This document shows, one piece after another, positions 38,565 to 47,541 of a stretch of DNA of 64,000 nucleotides; position 1 is the stretch's first letter, and every line of letters begins with the position of its first letter. The DNA comes from an uncultured Spartobacteria bacterium. GTDB taxonomy: Bacteria; Verrucomicrobiota; Verrucomicrobiia; Chthoniobacterales; Chthoniobacteraceae. Below the pieces are notes generated by a model, which saw only the letters and a list, made by a program, of their open reading frames with translations, made no database searches and was not told the DNA's origin. Position numbers and translations under genes: made by a program. The DNA is taken from positions 30,587 to 94,586 of the forward strand of contig CAIURC010000071.1 in NCBI GenBank assembly GCA_903901425.1, written 5' to 3'.

Positions 38565-38804
38565 TCAGAGCCGGGAGAGCCGGATCCGTTCGTTCGACGT
38601 GCCGCAGTTCGGGCAACTGGGCAGCGGTTCAGCAGATTCGTCTCGGAACGTGAATGCGCAAAGCCTGCAGCGGACGGCGTGTTTGAATGCGCGGCGTTCG
38701 CGCCGCTTGCGCCGGATCCAGTTTCCAATCGCATCGGCAAGCACCAGTCCCGCCATGAGCGAGAGGTAAATCACAATCAGCGTATGGAGGCTGACTTCGA
38801 TCAT
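38565..38804 (-). CDS. Small membrane protein with zinc-ribbon tail
   Basis: A 79-residue protein: one membrane helix (about residues 5-26, LHTLIVIYLSLMAGLVLADA), a basic stretch (RRKRRERRAFKHA), then CRLCAFTF and CPNC about 20 residues apart, a zinc-ribbon-like four-cysteine set. Its ATG overlaps the stop of the TonB-like gene upstream (ATGA), so it belongs to the ExbB-ExbD-TonB-like operon. A role is unknown, but coupling suggests a tie to that energy-transducing complex. Confidence 0.65.
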   Translation of the reverse strand: MIEVSLHTLIVIYLSLMAGLVLADAIGNWIRRKRRERRAFKHAVRCRLCAFTFRDESAEPLPSCPNCGTSNERIRLSRL

Positions 38805-39577
38805 GGTTTTTCGGTCGGACCCGGTCCTGCAGGCAGCTTGGGCCCTTGCGCTGAGGAGTCTCCCCATTCCACAGTGGCAAATCCCCACGAAACCGCAGTG
38901 CGCGCCGGTTGGAACTGGAGTTCCCGCAGGGATTCGGCCGCCGCCTCGTCCAAGGAGTCTTCGCCGCTGCTGGTTTGTAGGAAAACAAAGCGGACCGCGC
39001 CGCCGTCGGTGACTCCCAGCAGAAACCTCGGAGATGGCATGGGACGGGCAGGACTCAGGGCTGCGAGCTTTGCCGGAATCCCCGAGGCGCGCGTCTGAAG
39101 TTCGGGCGAAAGCTGGACCCGGGCAGGATTGGGCAGGCGTGGCGGCGCCGGTGGGGGGGATTTCCGGGGCGTTGTTCTCAGCAAGGTGAGTGGAGAGAAA
39201 ATGGGCGGGGCGGCTCCGGCCTGTGACTCGTCAGGCGGTGATGCCGGTTCGGTGTGAATGGATTGAAAGGAGGGGCGATAGGCCGGTTCAGCCAGAGGTA
39301 GGTGATCGGAGTCCGCCGGCGGCGGTGCCATGAGCGCCGGGTTGTGGGTGTCGATCCACTGGAGCAGCGGGGCGTGTTCAGGCAGCGAATTGTTGAGGAG
39401 CACCACCCGGGGAGGAGCGGAGGGAAGGCTGGGATGATTGGGGTAAACCACCCTGAACAGGAAAAAGCTGGCTGCATGGGCCAGCGCAGAAACCGGGACA
39501 AACAGCCACAGCCAGCCCGGAAGCCACCTGCTGGGTTCCCAGCGGAAGAGCAGTGGGAAGTTTTGGGGCAATTTCAC
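38801..39577 (-). CDS. TonB-like protein
   Basis: About 258 residues from the GTG at 39577. It has one membrane helix (WLWLFVPVSALAHAASFFLF), a long Pro-rich periplasmic linker, and a C-terminal domain resembling the TonB end (ESLRELQFQPARTAVSWGFATVEW near the end). With ExbB and ExbD it would pass proton-motive energy to outer membrane transporters. An ATG at 39628 is open but overlaps exbD by 32 bases; the GTG leaves a normal gap. The N-terminal residues are the least certain part. Confidence 0.7.
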   Translation of the reverse strand: MKLPQNFPLLFRWEPSRWLPGWLWLFVPVSALAHAASFFLFRVVYPNHPSLPSAPPRVVLLNNSLPEHAPLLQWIDTHNPALMAPPPADSDHLPLAEPAYRPSFQSIHTEPASPPDESQAGAAPPIFSPLTLLRTTPRKSPPPAPPRLPNPARVQLSPELQTRASGIPAKLAALSPARPMPSPRFLLGVTDGGAVRFVFLQTSSGEDSLDEAAAESLRELQFQPARTAVSWGFATVEWGDSSAQGPKLPAGPGPTEKP

Positions 39578-39596
39578 GGGAACACCGGTGCGGGCG

Positions 39597-40001
39597 TCAT
39601 TTCCTGAGCGGTTCAGTGGCGAGGACAATCGAGTAGCCCTGCGCCAGGCCGGTGTTCATCACCTGAACCACGAAATCATACGGGGTGCGCTGGTCCGCCC
39701 GGATGATCAGGGAACCGCCCCGCTTCGGGGAGTCGTGGAGGCGCTGGCCCAGTTCATCCACCGACACCTTCTGGTCCCTGTGGTACAGAGTCGGGATCGG
39801 GGCGGAGACAATGCTCACCAGTTGGGTGTTTTCACGCGGCTCAAGCGAGAACGGGGAGGTGGGCAGGGAAACCGCAAGGCCAGGCAGCAGAATGAACCGG
39901 GAACTGAGCGCAAAAAAGATCAGGACCAGAAAGAGCACGTTGACCAGCGGAATGGCGCAGATCAGCGCGGGGTTGAATCGGAAATTGCGCTGGAGTTTCA
40001 C
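39597..40001 (-). CDS. ExbD/TolR-type biopolymer transport protein
   Basis: A 134-residue protein with one membrane helix near residues 12-35 (ALICAIPLVNVLFLVLIFFALS) and a periplasmic domain with the ExbD pattern (GGSLIIRADQRTPYDFVVQVM). The membrane Asp that carries protons in ExbD (usually D25) is not obvious here; the helix reads PLVNVLF, so the proton relay may differ. It is between the ExbB-like gene upstream and the TonB-like gene downstream. Confidence 0.8.
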   Translation of the reverse strand: MKLQRNFRFNPALICAIPLVNVLFLVLIFFALSSRFILLPGLAVSLPTSPFSLEPRENTQLVSIVSAPIPTLYHRDQKVSVDELGQRLHDSPKRGGSLIIRADQRTPYDFVVQVMNTGLAQGYSIVLATEPLRK

Positions 40002-40141
40002 CTCGGAACGGAAGGGATGCGGCAGTCGGTGGATGGCCGGGTGCAGTTCAACGGGTTCGGCCAGTCAAAAAAGCGGGGCATGGAGCAAATCCCGGGCGTC
40101 TCGCTGGGGGGAGGGGGGGGCGGGAGCCGTAACCCCCGGTT

Positions 40142-40813
40142 TCAATCGGCGTGCTGCCGCGCCAAGGACGGGTTGGCGGGGGGAAACCCGATGATTTCGG
40201 GGGATTGTCTCTGGTCGCAGAGCAGGTTGACGACCTCGATGCCGGCCCGTTCGATGTCGTGGAGAAGGGCGTTCACCCGGGCGGAAAGGTAGGTGTAGCC
40301 GATGGCAGAGGGAATGGCCACCACCAGCCCCGCGGCCGTGGTCAGCAGGCACTGATAGATCCCACTTGCAATGTCGGTCGACCCCGCAAATCCGCTCTGG
40401 GTGGAAACATTCACGAAAGTCTCAATCAGCCCGGTGACCGTTCCCAACAACCCCAGCAGGGGCGCCACAAATCCAATCGCGGCAATGATGCCCAAGCGCC
40501 GCTCCAGTCTCGGAACCTCCAACTGGCCAGCTTCCTGCACGATCTCCTTGAGTTCCGTCCTTGAAGCGTCGTGACGGAGAATCGCTGCATGAATCACCCG
40601 CGGAACCGGGCCCGGGGTTGCGGCGCATTCATGGAGCGCCTCCGCGAAGCTGCGCCTTTGAAGAAGGGTGGAAAGACCCCGCATAAAATCGCCGACCCGG
40701 ATGGAGGCCCGGTGGAAATAGGAGACTCTTTCGAGGAAAACGGCGCCGGCAAGGACGCTGCAGAAGAGGATGAGCCACATCAGGGGCCCGCCTTTTTGCA
40801 TGTAATCAATCAT
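40142..40813 (-). CDS. ExbB/TolQ-type proton channel protein
   Basis: A 223-residue protein from the ATG at 40813. The first helix (GGPLMWLILFCSVLAGAVFLE) is followed by the cytoplasmic loop and the MotA/TolQ/ExbB block: RRLGIIAAIGFVAPLLGLLG, TVTGLIETF, then GIYQCLLTTAAGLVVAIPSA. It is the stator-like channel that drives TonB with ExbD, encoded next on the strand. An upstream in-frame extension to 40888 is unlikely. A 140-base gap without a gene separates it from exbD. Confidence 0.88.
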   Translation of the reverse strand: MIDYMQKGGPLMWLILFCSVLAGAVFLERVSYFHRASIRVGDFMRGLSTLLQRRSFAEALHECAATPGPVPRVIHAAILRHDASRTELKEIVQEAGQLEVPRLERRLGIIAAIGFVAPLLGLLGTVTGLIETFVNVSTQSGFAGSTDIASGIYQCLLTTAAGLVVAIPSAIGYTYLSARVNALLHDIERAGIEVVNLLCDQRQSPEIIGFPPANPSLARQHAD

Positions 40814-40974
40814 GGCTGTCTTGAAGCATATAACGGGGAAGAGGGGTGAAAGCAAGGCCCCCGGGAGTTGGCCAGGCGCGGACCCCAACGGGTTGGGGGT
40901 GCTGCAGAAGACGGGCGCAACATATGGAACCGGTCTTGATCCCCAATTCCACCCCCATTAGGTTCTCCAACCTC

Positions 40975-41478
40975 ATGCGTCTGGTTTCCATCGATCCTTC
41001 CCTGCGCGGTACCGGGTTTGCCATCCTTGAGCAGAACGGGACTGCAATCCGGGCCTTGGAATACGGCACCATCCGCAACAGCGCCAAGTTGCTGCCATCC
41101 GGGTGTTTGGTGGCCATCCATGAACGGGTTTTAGACCTCCTCCACCGCTACGAACCGGAATGCGCCGTTTTCGAGGCCGTCATCTATGTGCAGAGTTACC
41201 GGACTGCCATCACGCTCGGGTCGGCCCGAGGGGCTGCGCTTTTGGCGGCAGCCGGGCGTGGTCTTCCCATCTACGAGTACGCGCCCAAGCGGGTCAAACA
41301 GTCGGTGGTCGGGCACGGGGGCGCCGAGAAGAGCCAGGTCGGTTTCATGGTCCGGGCCCTGCTGGGTCTCACTGAAACGCCCGATCCCGATGCTGCCGAT
41401 GCGATCGCGATCGGGATTACCCACTTTCAAGTGCTCAAGAGCGCCCGCCAGGGCTTGTTGGAGATGGAGCAGATATGA
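40975..41478 (+). CDS. ruvC: RuvC-type Holliday junction endonuclease
   Basis: A 167-residue nuclease that cuts Holliday junctions with RuvAB. Key acids are D7 in SIDPSLRGTGFA, the Glu in FEAVIYVQSYRTAITLGSARG and the C-terminal DPDAADAIAIGITH. The basic YAPKRVKQSVVGHGGAEKSQV part matches the substrate-binding region. The family opening is a little unusual (SIDPSLR rather than GIDPG), so activity is likely but not proven. Another ATG 51 bases upstream is open, but the one used matches the family start. It overlaps lipB by four bases. Confidence 0.88.
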   Translation: MRLVSIDPSLRGTGFAILEQNGTAIRALEYGTIRNSAKLLPSGCLVAIHERVLDLLHRYEPECAVFEAVIYVQSYRTAITLGSARGAALLAAAGRGLPIYEYAPKRVKQSVVGHGGAEKSQVGFMVRALLGLTETPDPDAADAIAIGITHFQVLKSARQGLLEMEQI

Positions 41479-42092
41479 TCCAGACACGATGGCTGGGCCG
41501 GATGCCTTATCCCGAGGCCTTGGATTTGCAGGAACAGACCGTCAAAGAGCGGATCGCCGGGACCGTCGGGGACCAACTCCTCCTGCTTGAACACGAACCG
41601 GTCTACACGATTGGCCGGTTGCCGGACCAAAGCAGCCTCCGGGAACCGGATCGGCTGGAGCATCCGGTCATCCAGGTCGGGCGGGGCGGTCAGGCCACCT
41701 ATCATGGCCCAGGCCAACTCATCGGTTACCCGATTCTGGATCTGCGGACCCGGGGTCAGGATCTGCACCGGTACATGCGGGCGCTGGAATCCGTGCTGAT
41801 TGAGGCCCTTGGAAAGTACGGGCTTTCCGGGGAACGCCAGGAGGGGTTGACCGGGGTCTGGGTTGGCCAACGCAAAATCGCCTCCATTGGGGTGGGGGTC
41901 CGGCGCTGGATCAGCTTGCACGGTTTTGCGCTGGTAGTGGGCGGGGATTTGAGTCCTTTTGAAAAAATCACGCCCTGCGGGATCCAAGGCGTTCAGATCA
42001 CCAGCGTGAGCCGGGAACTGGGCCGAGAGGTGGAGGTGCGGGAAATGGCCGATGTCGTGGCGGGGATTTTTGAGCGGGATAGCGGCTGGTGA
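41475..42092 (+). CDS. lipB: Octanoyl-[ACP]:protein N-octanoyltransferase
   Basis: A 205-residue enzyme that transfers octanoyl groups from acyl carrier protein to lipoyl domains. The motif GRGGQATYHGPGQLIGYPIL lies near residue 72, and the catalytic residues are in KIASIGVGVRRWISLHGFA (Lys) and PCGIQGVQITSVS (Cys in TPCGI). Its ATG overlaps the ruvC stop, so the two genes are co-translated, an unusual pairing. Lipoate synthase is not in the window. Confidence 0.92.
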   Translation: MIQTRWLGRMPYPEALDLQEQTVKERIAGTVGDQLLLLEHEPVYTIGRLPDQSSLREPDRLEHPVIQVGRGGQATYHGPGQLIGYPILDLRTRGQDLHRYMRALESVLIEALGKYGLSGERQEGLTGVWVGQRKIASIGVGVRRWISLHGFALVVGGDLSPFEKITPCGIQGVQITSVSRELGREVEVREMADVVAGIFERDSGW

Positions 42093-42122
42093 TTCCCGGT
42101 TGTTGGAAGCCCGGGGCAGGGG

Positions 42123-42929
42123 TCAACCCTGTTCCTGAGCCACCCAGTCAATTGCGAACCGGACCATTTCACCGGCGTCCCTGAATCCCAGTTTTTCTTT
42201 GATGTGCGCGCGATGGGTTTCGATGGTTTTGATGCTCAGATGCAGTTCGCCGGCAACTTCGCGGGTGCCAAACCCTTTGCCGAGGAGCTGCAGGACCTCC
42301 AGTTCGCGGTCGGAGAGTTTGTCGACGGGAGACCCCATTCCGCCGTCCAAGGACTGAATCGCCTTGAAAATGAGCCGTTCCCCGAAACACGAACTCACAT
42401 AGATTTCACCGGCGAGAACCTTGCGGAGTGCGGTGATCATGTCGCGGGTGGCTTCCGCTTTCATGACGTAGCCTCGTGCCCCGGCACGCAGCGCGCGCAG
42501 CGCGTACAGGGATTCGTCATGCATGGAAACCATCAGCAGGGGGAGGCGCGGATTTTCCGCCAGCATCAGCTTGATGAGCTCGATTCCGTTGGTGCCCTGA
42601 AGCGAGATATCCAGCACAGCCACGTCCGGTTTGAGTTCGCGCATTGAAGCCAGGGCCGCCGGTGCACACTCGGCCTCCCCGCACACCCAGAGGTCAGACT
42701 CAGCGCTAATCAAGGCGCTGATCCCGTTCCGGAAAACCGGATGATCGTCCACAATCATCACCTTGCGCCGCGTATCGGTCTTTCCGGCAGACTCGGACGG
42801 GGGAGCCGGTTTTTCTGGGCTGGGTACCGGCGAGCCGTGGCCCGAGGGATTCACCGTGGTCCGGCTAGGAACCGGAGTTTTGAATGAGGGGACGGCGGGC
42901 TGATGAAGCGTGGGAGAGAGGGTAAGCAT
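42123..42929 (-). CDS. LuxR-type response regulator with Pro-rich N-terminus
   Basis: A 268-residue regulator: receiver domain at about 56-170 with the phospho-acceptor D107 (VAVLDISLQGT), acidic pair D61-D62, and a LuxR helix-turn-helix at about 205-265 (LSDRELEVLQLLGKGFGTR). The first 55 residues are a Pro/Ser-rich extension not normally part of the family. No kinase is adjacent. It resembles the regulator at 7.95-8.69 kb. An inverted repeat lies about 70 bases upstream of its start, which could be an operator. Confidence 0.88.
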   Translation of the reverse strand: MLTLSPTLHQPAVPSFKTPVPSRTTVNPSGHGSPVPSPEKPAPPSESAGKTDTRRKVMIVDDHPVFRNGISALISAESDLWVCGEAECAPAALASMRELKPDVAVLDISLQGTNGIELIKLMLAENPRLPLLMVSMHDESLYALRALRAGARGYVMKAEATRDMITALRKVLAGEIYVSSCFGERLIFKAIQSLDGGMGSPVDKLSDRELEVLQLLGKGFGTREVAGELHLSIKTIETHRAHIKEKLGFRDAGEMVRFAIDWVAQEQG

Positions 42930-42998
42930 GGAGACGGGAAAATGATGGGAATGGGTGAAAAAATGTTTTTCGTGCGTTTGTTGGCTGTTTCTAATTCA

Positions 42999-43013
42999 GG
43001 TATTTCAGATACC
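42999..43013 (-). promoter_or_regulatory. Inverted repeat upstream of the response regulator
   Basis: GGTAT and ATACC flank TTCAG, in a relatively AT-rich patch (42960-43035) between the two minus-strand genes. It could be an operator for the regulator at 42123-42929; nothing else supports it. Confidence 0.3.
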
Positions 43014-43069
43014 CATAAACGGTCGACGCTAATTTAAAAGTCGGGCTGACCCCCGAAAGGAATCAGCGC

Positions 43070-43372
43070 TCAGGCCGAAGCTGCCAGCTCCGCCCGCTCA
43101 ATGAGGCGGTCCCAGTCCGCCCAAGCTTCCTCAGACAACAGCGGGTTGCCCGGGTGCACCCAAAACTCGGGGCCCGCTGCACACTCAGGCGTCGGACACC
43201 GTAGAAGCGCCCGTTTCGCGCTAAACCAGCGGATCCGCACTTCCCGCCCAGAGAAGGTGCGTTCGCAGAGTGTGCAGTGGCGTTTCTCATCGCAATCAGC
43301 CCATGCATGGTGCGGGTCCAGGCGTTGTAGGATTGCAAGGCGTCGGGAGTCAGAGTTCGGAGAGAGGCGCAT
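43070..43372 (-). CDS. Small conserved-looking protein with cysteine pairs
   Basis: A 100-residue protein with CDEKRHCTLCERTFSG and RCPTPECAAGPEFWV, suggesting a zinc-binding module. I do not recognise a named family with certainty; the HCTLC...CPTPEC layout looks like a small zinc-finger-type protein. The AT-rich stretch just upstream at 43398-43441 probably holds its promoter. It is followed by the response regulator gene on the same strand about 140 bases later. Confidence 0.55.
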   Translation of the reverse strand: MRLSPNSDSRRLAILQRLDPHHAWADCDEKRHCTLCERTFSGREVRIRWFSAKRALLRCPTPECAAGPEFWVHPGNPLLSEEAWADWDRLIERAELAASA

Positions 43373-43397
43373 GGGAATCGGGCAGAGTCGGAGGGCT

Positions 43398-43441
43398 TAG
43401 AAATTTTGTTAAATATTAAAGATGTTTTATTTTGTTTTTAA
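43398..43441 (-). promoter_or_regulatory. AT-rich island, probable promoter region
   Basis: About 44 bases with an A+T share far above the surrounding DNA (for example TTTTGTTAAATATTAAAG). It lies just upstream of the small minus-strand gene at 43070-43372. I cannot choose one clear -35/-10 pair, so this is a region call. The rest of 43373-43685 has no supported gene. Confidence 0.4.
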
Positions 43442-43685
43442 TGGGATCATCGCCAGAAGGCGGGCAGAACCCGGAGGCACCCTGGAAGCAAGGCGTGTGC
43501 CTCCGGAAAGTGGCGGAGTGAAAGAGGCGAAAAAATAGCCGGTTTGGAGCAGAGAAATGTGGAAGCCATGGCCTTCACTTTCTCCAGAAAAGCCCGGCAC
43601 GCCATCGGGCGGCTGCCTGTTGGTTGGGGGCGGGATTCGCCGAATTGGCTCGCGCCTGCTCTGCCGCAGGGATGATCTGAAACCC

Positions 43686-45173
43686 GTGAACACCCCCCCC
43701 ACGAATAGCGAACCCCTCCCCGCGTTGGATCCCGGTTGGGACTGGGCCGCCCCCGATCGCGCGGAATTGGAACGGGTACTTCCCCGGTTCCTCAAAAGAC
43801 AACGCTGGTTCGGATCCAAGGACCGGCCGCTTCTCAGCGCGCGGATCGTGGGTCATGCCAGCGTTCAGGAAAGGTGGTGGTGGTTCCGGGTCCGGGTGGA
43901 TCAGGAGCCGGGCGAATATTTGATCGCCCTCGGATACGATTCGGGAGAACTGGGCCACAGAATCCTGCGGGAATCGCCAGAGGCCGTTCTGGGCGTATCT
44001 CCCACGGATTCCGGGGCAAGTGCGGGTGAGGGGGTGCTCTTTGACGCGCTCTGGGACGACGCGTTCGGCTGCGCGGTTCTGGAACTGGCTGCCTCCGAGA
44101 AACAGACAGGCGATTCCGCCCAACTCCGCGCCAGAGCGTGTTCCGGCGCGGAGATTCAGGCCTGGCGGACGCTGCCCCCGAAGCGAATGGGCGTTGAACA
44201 GAGCAACAGCGCCGTGGTGTACGGCCACCGCGGGATTCTCAAATTCTTCCGGAAAGCCCAGAACGGCGGGCTCCGGGAGGCGGAGTTTCTCCGGCACCTG
44301 AGAGGAATCCAACCGCGGGTCCCCGCATGTTACGGGACGCTGGAGTGGGCGGGGGGAGTGGCTGCGCTTTTTGTGGAGTTTCGGGAAAACCAGGGAGACG
44401 CATGGCAGCGTGCACTGGCCGGTCTTCATGAGATGGCCGGGGACGATTCAGGCCAGGTTTTGGAACGGGAAACCCGGCTGGGCCGGTTGCTGGGGCGGCG
44501 TACGGGCGAAATGCACCGGGCATTGGCGGAAGACACGGGGGACAATTTCGGGAGGGAGCCGATGGATGCGGGTTGGCGGTGTGCGGCGGTCGAAGCCATG
44601 GAACGCACCAGCTTGGGGGTGCGTGGCAGGCTGGTGGACTGGCTCAAAACTGCAGATTCCCCCGAGGGAGCAGCGGTGCAGGAGGGGTGGGAAACGCTCC
44701 TCGGCCGGGTGCGGGAACTCAAAAATCGCGCTTTTGACGGAGTGCGGATCCAGGTGCACGGCGACTATCATCTGGGTCAGGTGCTCTGGACGGGCGCGGA
44801 TTTTGTGCTCATCGACTTCGAGGGCGAACCCGGCCGTCCGGTGGAAGAGCGTTGGGAAAAGCGGCCCGCACTGGTGGACGTGGCGGGAATGCTCCGTTCG
44901 TTCGATTACGCGGCACGGGTCGCCGAGGACAACCGGGCTACCGGGCCCGATGCGGCGCGGCGGTGGCGCTCCGCCGTGAGTGCGGCGTTCTGGGAGGGTT
45001 ACTTGGCGGAGGTGGCCGGCACGGGCCTGGTGCCCAAAGAGGAGGGCGAGGCCACGGAACTGCTGCGCGTGTTTCTCGTTGAAAAAGCAGTGTACGAACT
45101 CGGGTACGAGCTGATGTACCGGCCCCAGATGGCGTCTGTGCCGCTCGGGGCGCTCCGGGATTTTCTGGGGTGA
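43686..45173 (+). CDS. Maltokinase
   Basis: A 495-residue aminoglycoside-phosphotransferase-fold kinase that makes maltose 1-phosphate from maltose and ATP. The family opening RQRWFGSKDRPLL is near residue 35. The substrate loop GVEQSNSAVVYG is in the middle, the catalytic loop VQVHGDYHLGQVLW-like motif (IQVHGDYHLGQV) lies near 357, and the metal loop FVLIDFEGEPG follows. I start it at a GTG (43686); upstream frame is open but unlike a protein. Maltose 1-phosphate feeds GlgE-type glucan synthesis; neither GlgE nor trehalose synthase is in this window. It converges with the cyclase gene, 12 bases apart. Confidence 0.88.
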   Translation: MNTPPTNSEPLPALDPGWDWAAPDRAELERVLPRFLKRQRWFGSKDRPLLSARIVGHASVQERWWWFRVRVDQEPGEYLIALGYDSGELGHRILRESPEAVLGVSPTDSGASAGEGVLFDALWDDAFGCAVLELAASEKQTGDSAQLRARACSGAEIQAWRTLPPKRMGVEQSNSAVVYGHRGILKFFRKAQNGGLREAEFLRHLRGIQPRVPACYGTLEWAGGVAALFVEFRENQGDAWQRALAGLHEMAGDDSGQVLERETRLGRLLGRRTGEMHRALAEDTGDNFGREPMDAGWRCAAVEAMERTSLGVRGRLVDWLKTADSPEGAAVQEGWETLLGRVRELKNRAFDGVRIQVHGDYHLGQVLWTGADFVLIDFEGEPGRPVEERWEKRPALVDVAGMLRSFDYAARVAEDNRATGPDAARRWRSAVSAAFWEGYLAEVAGTGLVPKEEGEATELLRVFLVEKAVYELGYELMYRPQMASVPLGALRDFLG

Positions 45174-45185
45174 CCCCGGTCGGCG

Positions 45186-47369
45186 TTATTTTTCCTCGAG
45201 GGTGTGTGCGCCGTCCCAGTCCGGCCCGGGTGGGTTCGCCTCGAGATGGTTGATCCGTTTAAGGTACATCTGACAGAGGAAATCGTCGCCCTGGAGGGTC
45301 TGCAATACGGACTCGAACCGTGCGCGCGCCTCAGACCAGCGTTGGGTCCGGAAAAGCTGGATGGCCTCGTGGTAGGTGTCCAGCCATGCCGGCGGGGGAA
45401 CGTCCGGAAACGAGAGCGGGGTGAAGGTTTCCACCGGCTTTTTCTTGCCCTTGAACCGGGACAAATCCACGCAGCGGTACACGAACTTGCCCCGGGTGAG
45501 CGCTTCGACGCTCCCGCCAATGAGGATATCGACATGGTACTGCTTGGTGGCGCTCTCAAACCGGGCCGCGGTATTCACCGCGTCCCCAAGAAGCGTGAAT
45601 TCGCGGCGGTCCGGACTGCCGATCTCGCCCACCACCACTTCCCCGTAGTTTACTCCGATGCCGATTTTCATCTCGATCCGGGAGGGATCGGCTTTCCAGC
45701 CCGCGTTGAGTTCCTCAAGTGCTGGCCGCATCGAAAGGGCGGTGCGGACCGCCAGCAGCGCATCCTGTTCCGGGGAAAGGGAATGGGTGTCGCCCCAGGC
45801 CGCCATGATGGCGTCCCCGATGAATTTCTGGAGGGTGCCGCTGTTTCCCAGAATGAGCCGGACCATCCGGTCGAAGTACTCGTTGAGCTGGCCCACCAAG
45901 GCCACGGCGTCGCTGGTTTCGAAGATTGAGGTGAACCCGCGGACGTCGCTGAACAGGATGCAGACGTTCTTTTTCTCGCCCTTGAGCATTTCGGCGAAGT
46001 CGCCCGAATGTTCGACCACGAGGCTGGCGATATTTTTCGAAACGTACCGGTCCAGCACCCCGCGCACGAGCGCACGTTCAAGTTGGGAGGTGGTGAAGGT
46101 GAGGACCAGGCCAAACACGCCAATGGTCAGCGCGCAGAAGTCCGCCGGACCCGTGGGCACCAGCAGGTTGTGTTGGTTGAACAGGTGCTGGGTGCTGAAA
46201 AAAATCGCAGAAACCACTGCGGAAAGACATCCGAACTGGATCAGCGCGGTTTGGAACCGGGTCAGGCAGAGGATGCAGAGCAGGGTCGACAAAAGGCACA
46301 AAGCCGTGCCGCTCCACGGTGGCGCGTCGTGCATCGGGGTGCCCGAGAGGAGCGCGCCAAGAATCTGCGCGTGGATCTCCACGCCGGGGGTGGTGGTGGC
46401 GTTCTCTCCAAACGGCGTTTTGTGGGAATCATGGAACGTCTCGGTGATCGGCCCAATCAGGACGAGCTTGTCTTTGAAAAGGGTGCCGCCCTGGAACTTC
46501 GGGTCGGTTTTCAGAAGGCGGTCGATGAAGATTTCCTCCAGGGGAATGTAGGTGTAGGTGGTCGGCGGCCCTTGGTAGTTGATGAGCTGCTCGTAGCCGT
46601 CCGGGCCCTTGCGTCCCATAAACTTCTCGTAGGCGAGCGTGGCAAAAGCCTTCAGGTTTTTGGAGTCGTCCGGAACCCCCATTTCGCGCAGCTCCGAGGT
46701 GCGGTAGGAAACGCGCCGGACCACGTTGTCGCTGTCCGGATAAAGCACGCAGTAGCCGGTGATGTCGTCGCCGTTTTCTCCCACCAGGGTCGGGTGCGGC
46801 AGGATGAACTGTTTGCCCGTTCGCGTGCTCTCGTTGTTCTCAATCACCATCGTGCTGCCCAGCACCAGTTTTTCCCGGTGACGCTGGATCGCTGCCGAAA
46901 ACGCTTCGTTGCCCGGTCGTTCCCCGGGAAAAAGAATGTCGATCGCAATCGTTTTGGCACCCAGTTCAGCCAGACGGTCCACCACATGCGCCCAAAACTC
47001 CCGGGGCGGCGGCCAGCCATTTTCAAGCATCCGGATCGGCGCAATTTCCCCGGAATACTCCGCAAGCAGGGTCGGGTCCTGCGTGCTGGCTGTAATCCCC
47101 AAAAGCACAATGTCAGGATGCTTCTGGGTGTTTCCCCGGAGCCGGAACCGCGAGTCCAACCGGGAAAGGTCCAGTTTTTGGAACGGGATGAACTGCTGAT
47201 AAATCGGGGACAGGGTGAGGCCGAACATCAGAAGGCCAAACACCACGATCATCGGTGCCCGGTTCTTGCGGAGAAACTTCGGCGTTTTCCGCAGGAACGG
47301 ATATTTTCTAAGAAGATTTTGCAGCCAGCCCACGCTCCGTATGCAACGCCCTGTGCCTCTCCGATGCAA
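45186..47369 (-). CDS. CHASE2-domain adenylate/guanylate cyclase
   Basis: Up to 727 residues. A first membrane helix (APMIVVFGLLMFGLTLSPIY) is followed by a CHASE2 sensor domain outside the membrane (about 75-355, with IAIDILFPGERPGNEAF). A cluster of three helices follows (about 365-440), then a class III cyclase domain (about 475-665) with CILFSDVRGFTSIFE, IGDAIMAAWGDTHSL and MKIGIGVNYGEVVVGEIG. It makes cyclic nucleotide in response to an outside signal. The start is uncertain; a GTG at 47333 is an alternative. It is divergent from the sigma factor that leads the caspase-DGR region, so the two could share control sequences. Confidence 0.9.
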   Translation of the reverse strand: MHRRGTGRCIRSVGWLQNLLRKYPFLRKTPKFLRKNRAPMIVVFGLLMFGLTLSPIYQQFIPFQKLDLSRLDSRFRLRGNTQKHPDIVLLGITASTQDPTLLAEYSGEIAPIRMLENGWPPPREFWAHVVDRLAELGAKTIAIDILFPGERPGNEAFSAAIQRHREKLVLGSTMVIENNESTRTGKQFILPHPTLVGENGDDITGYCVLYPDSDNVVRRVSYRTSELREMGVPDDSKNLKAFATLAYEKFMGRKGPDGYEQLINYQGPPTTYTYIPLEEIFIDRLLKTDPKFQGGTLFKDKLVLIGPITETFHDSHKTPFGENATTTPGVEIHAQILGALLSGTPMHDAPPWSGTALCLLSTLLCILCLTRFQTALIQFGCLSAVVSAIFFSTQHLFNQHNLLVPTGPADFCALTIGVFGLVLTFTTSQLERALVRGVLDRYVSKNIASLVVEHSGDFAEMLKGEKKNVCILFSDVRGFTSIFETSDAVALVGQLNEYFDRMVRLILGNSGTLQKFIGDAIMAAWGDTHSLSPEQDALLAVRTALSMRPALEELNAGWKADPSRIEMKIGIGVNYGEVVVGEIGSPDRREFTLLGDAVNTAARFESATKQYHVDILIGGSVEALTRGKFVYRCVDLSRFKGKKKPVETFTPLSFPDVPPPAWLDTYHEAIQLFRTQRWSEARARFESVLQTLQGDDFLCQMYLKRINHLEANPPGPDWDGAHTLEEK

Positions 47370-47541
47370 GGGGATTGCCCGGCGCCGATCTGGCGAAGCC
47401 CAAAGACACCGGCGCGGTTTTCAAGGTGCCCCGCCGCACTCCGCGGGGGGGGAAAGCGGCAAGGGGAGGGGCGGTTTCTCACTACAGCCTCGGGAAAAAC
47501 CCTTCCGCATCGCGCTTTTTGGCGACACACTCCCATACGTT

